From the NCBI GenBank assembly GCA_012934845.2, contig WNNJ02003106.1, positions 49,370-113,369 of the forward strand: a DNA stretch of 64,000 bases, written 5' to 3'. Shown one piece after another: positions 63,325 to 64,000 of this stretch (the first letter of the stretch is position 1; each line of letters opens with the position of its first letter). The position numbers and the translations under genes are program-made. Origin of the DNA: Pomphorhynchus laevis. Taxonomy: Eukaryota; Acanthocephala; Palaeacanthocephala; Echinorhynchida; Pomphorhynchidae. A model generated the notes under the pieces. That model ran no database searches. It saw nothing but the letters and a program-made list of their open reading frames with translations, and had not been told where the DNA came from.

Positions 63325-64000
63325 ATAAGAATCATGTGTTCTCTTAATAGGATATTATTAGCGATGTTTTCTCGTTATAATAAGGAGGGTACAGATTTGA
63401 TAAAGAGAGATAAACGTTGATCTGTATGAAGATAAGGTATTCTAAGCGCTTAGAAAGAGTAGAGAGGGATAAATGGGGGTGATAGCTAGAAGGAAGTGAG
63501 GGGTCAAGCGATTGTTTCTTAAGAAGAGGACGAACGATGGCAAATTACTTATCAAATTATTAATTATTTTAACCCGTTCGTACTCGATCATCCAATCACT
63601 ACGAAGTGGATAAATGGAATTGTCGTGATGATTTACAAGGTAACATCTGAAACCGAAGTAGCATTTTAGCTTTTGTTGTGGGCGATCTACGAATCATGAA
63701 TTCTCTTGTCTTAATAAGGATCCTATTAGCATTGTTGTCTCGTTAGAAGAAATTCAATATGCACCTTCTCAAATGTCAAACAAAAATATCATTGTCTTGA
63801 TCGACTACGTAACGAACATATAAAAGATATCCGCTCTCTTAGCAAATTATTAAATGTCTTTTAACTAGATCATCCTAGATCATCCAATCCCTACGAAGTG
63901 GATAAATGGAATTGTCGGGATGATTTACAAGGTAACCTCTACTACCGAAGTAGCAGTTTGATTTTCGTCGTGGACGATCTACGAATCGTGTTTACTTCTA
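63325..64000. repeat. Diverged tandem repeat, about 292-bp period
   Basis: GATCATCCAATCACTACGAA then GTGGATAAATGGAATTGTCG at 63586 recurs at 63878. AATCATG.ATTCTCTT...AATA.GAT..TATTAGC at 63330 recurs at 63693. At least two and a half units reach the window end. No coding sequence is recognised. Confidence 0.75.

Noticed and set aside
63600-63660. GTGATGATTTACAAGGTAAC..CTGAAACC as a hammerhead core
   Set aside because: First core base is wrong, stem II is only 4 bp in one copy, and the neighbouring repeat copy loses GAAAC, so there is no conservation.

Overview
This is AT-rich (roughly 70%) nuclear DNA from an invertebrate animal. The evidence is an intron-bearing eukaryotic tRNA-Tyr, a spliced NHL-repeat gene with a polyadenylation signal, an ATRAID-like membrane protein, a peptide-type rhodopsin-family GPCR and many Penelope-like elements (PLEs) and LINEs. 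The GPCR tail (FFIYVLSG...FR) and the NHL protein resemble spiralian types (rotifers, flatworms and relatives), but the sequence alone does not fix the species. Host genes are sparse: an ATRAID homologue (4001-4786, +), a single-exon GPCR (16371-17438, -), the last exon of an NHL-repeat protein (42083-42919, -), two identical tRNA-Tyr genes (11032-11118 + and 32395-32481 -) and a dead cystathionine gamma-lyase copy (46755-47390, +).

Most of the rest is a graveyard of retroelements. PLE-A is a very AT-rich Penelope-type reverse transcriptase family with at least 15 pieces at 7.9-12.7, 18.1, 30.6-40.1 and 48.4-49.7 kb; the best copy is 31127-32278. PLE-C (19.7-21.2 kb) has a GIY-YIG domain and an inverted 5' part. 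PLE-B (57.9-59.25 and 61.1-61.6 kb) shows the head-to-tail pseudo-LTR layout. An APE-type LINE, called LINE-J here, lies at 54.4-57.9 kb (-) with a wrecked relative at 26.6-28.5 kb (+) and an ORF1 scrap at 59.2-59.8 kb (-). A second reverse transcriptase family (here RLE-LINE: YADDGN core, zinc-finger and nuclease-like C-terminus) is present as five fragments.

Layout: 1-3 kb holds a 66-bp minisatellite. 3-5 kb holds a LINE scrap and ATRAID. 6-13 kb is a PLE-A, MITE and tRNA block. 13.7-16 kb is an RLE-LINE mosaic. The GPCR follows at 16.4-17.4 kb, then a tRNA-like tandem repeat at 18.7 kb, PLE-C, an AT-rich desert at 21-25 kb, ribozyme-like repeats and LINE-J at 25.5-28.5 kb, and a 47-bp tandem array at 29.5 kb. 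30.2-40.1 kb repeats the 10-13 kb block in inverted orientation with extra PLE-A insertions. 40-54 kb holds the NHL gene, the pseudogene and deserts. 54-62 kb is a nested LINE-J, PLE-B, 379-bp satellite and palindrome complex. 62-64 kb holds an RLE-LINE scrap and a diverged tandem repeat.

The most interesting signals are structural RNA. Two hammerhead-ribozyme-like cores (26268-26303 and 36174-36215) share stem II, and their stem III sequences differ while staying paired. Two further repeat families have hairpins with compensatory changes between copies. A 379-bp satellite has a CTGATGAG hairpin in each unit, and a perfect 155-bp palindrome is capped by a (TA)n run.
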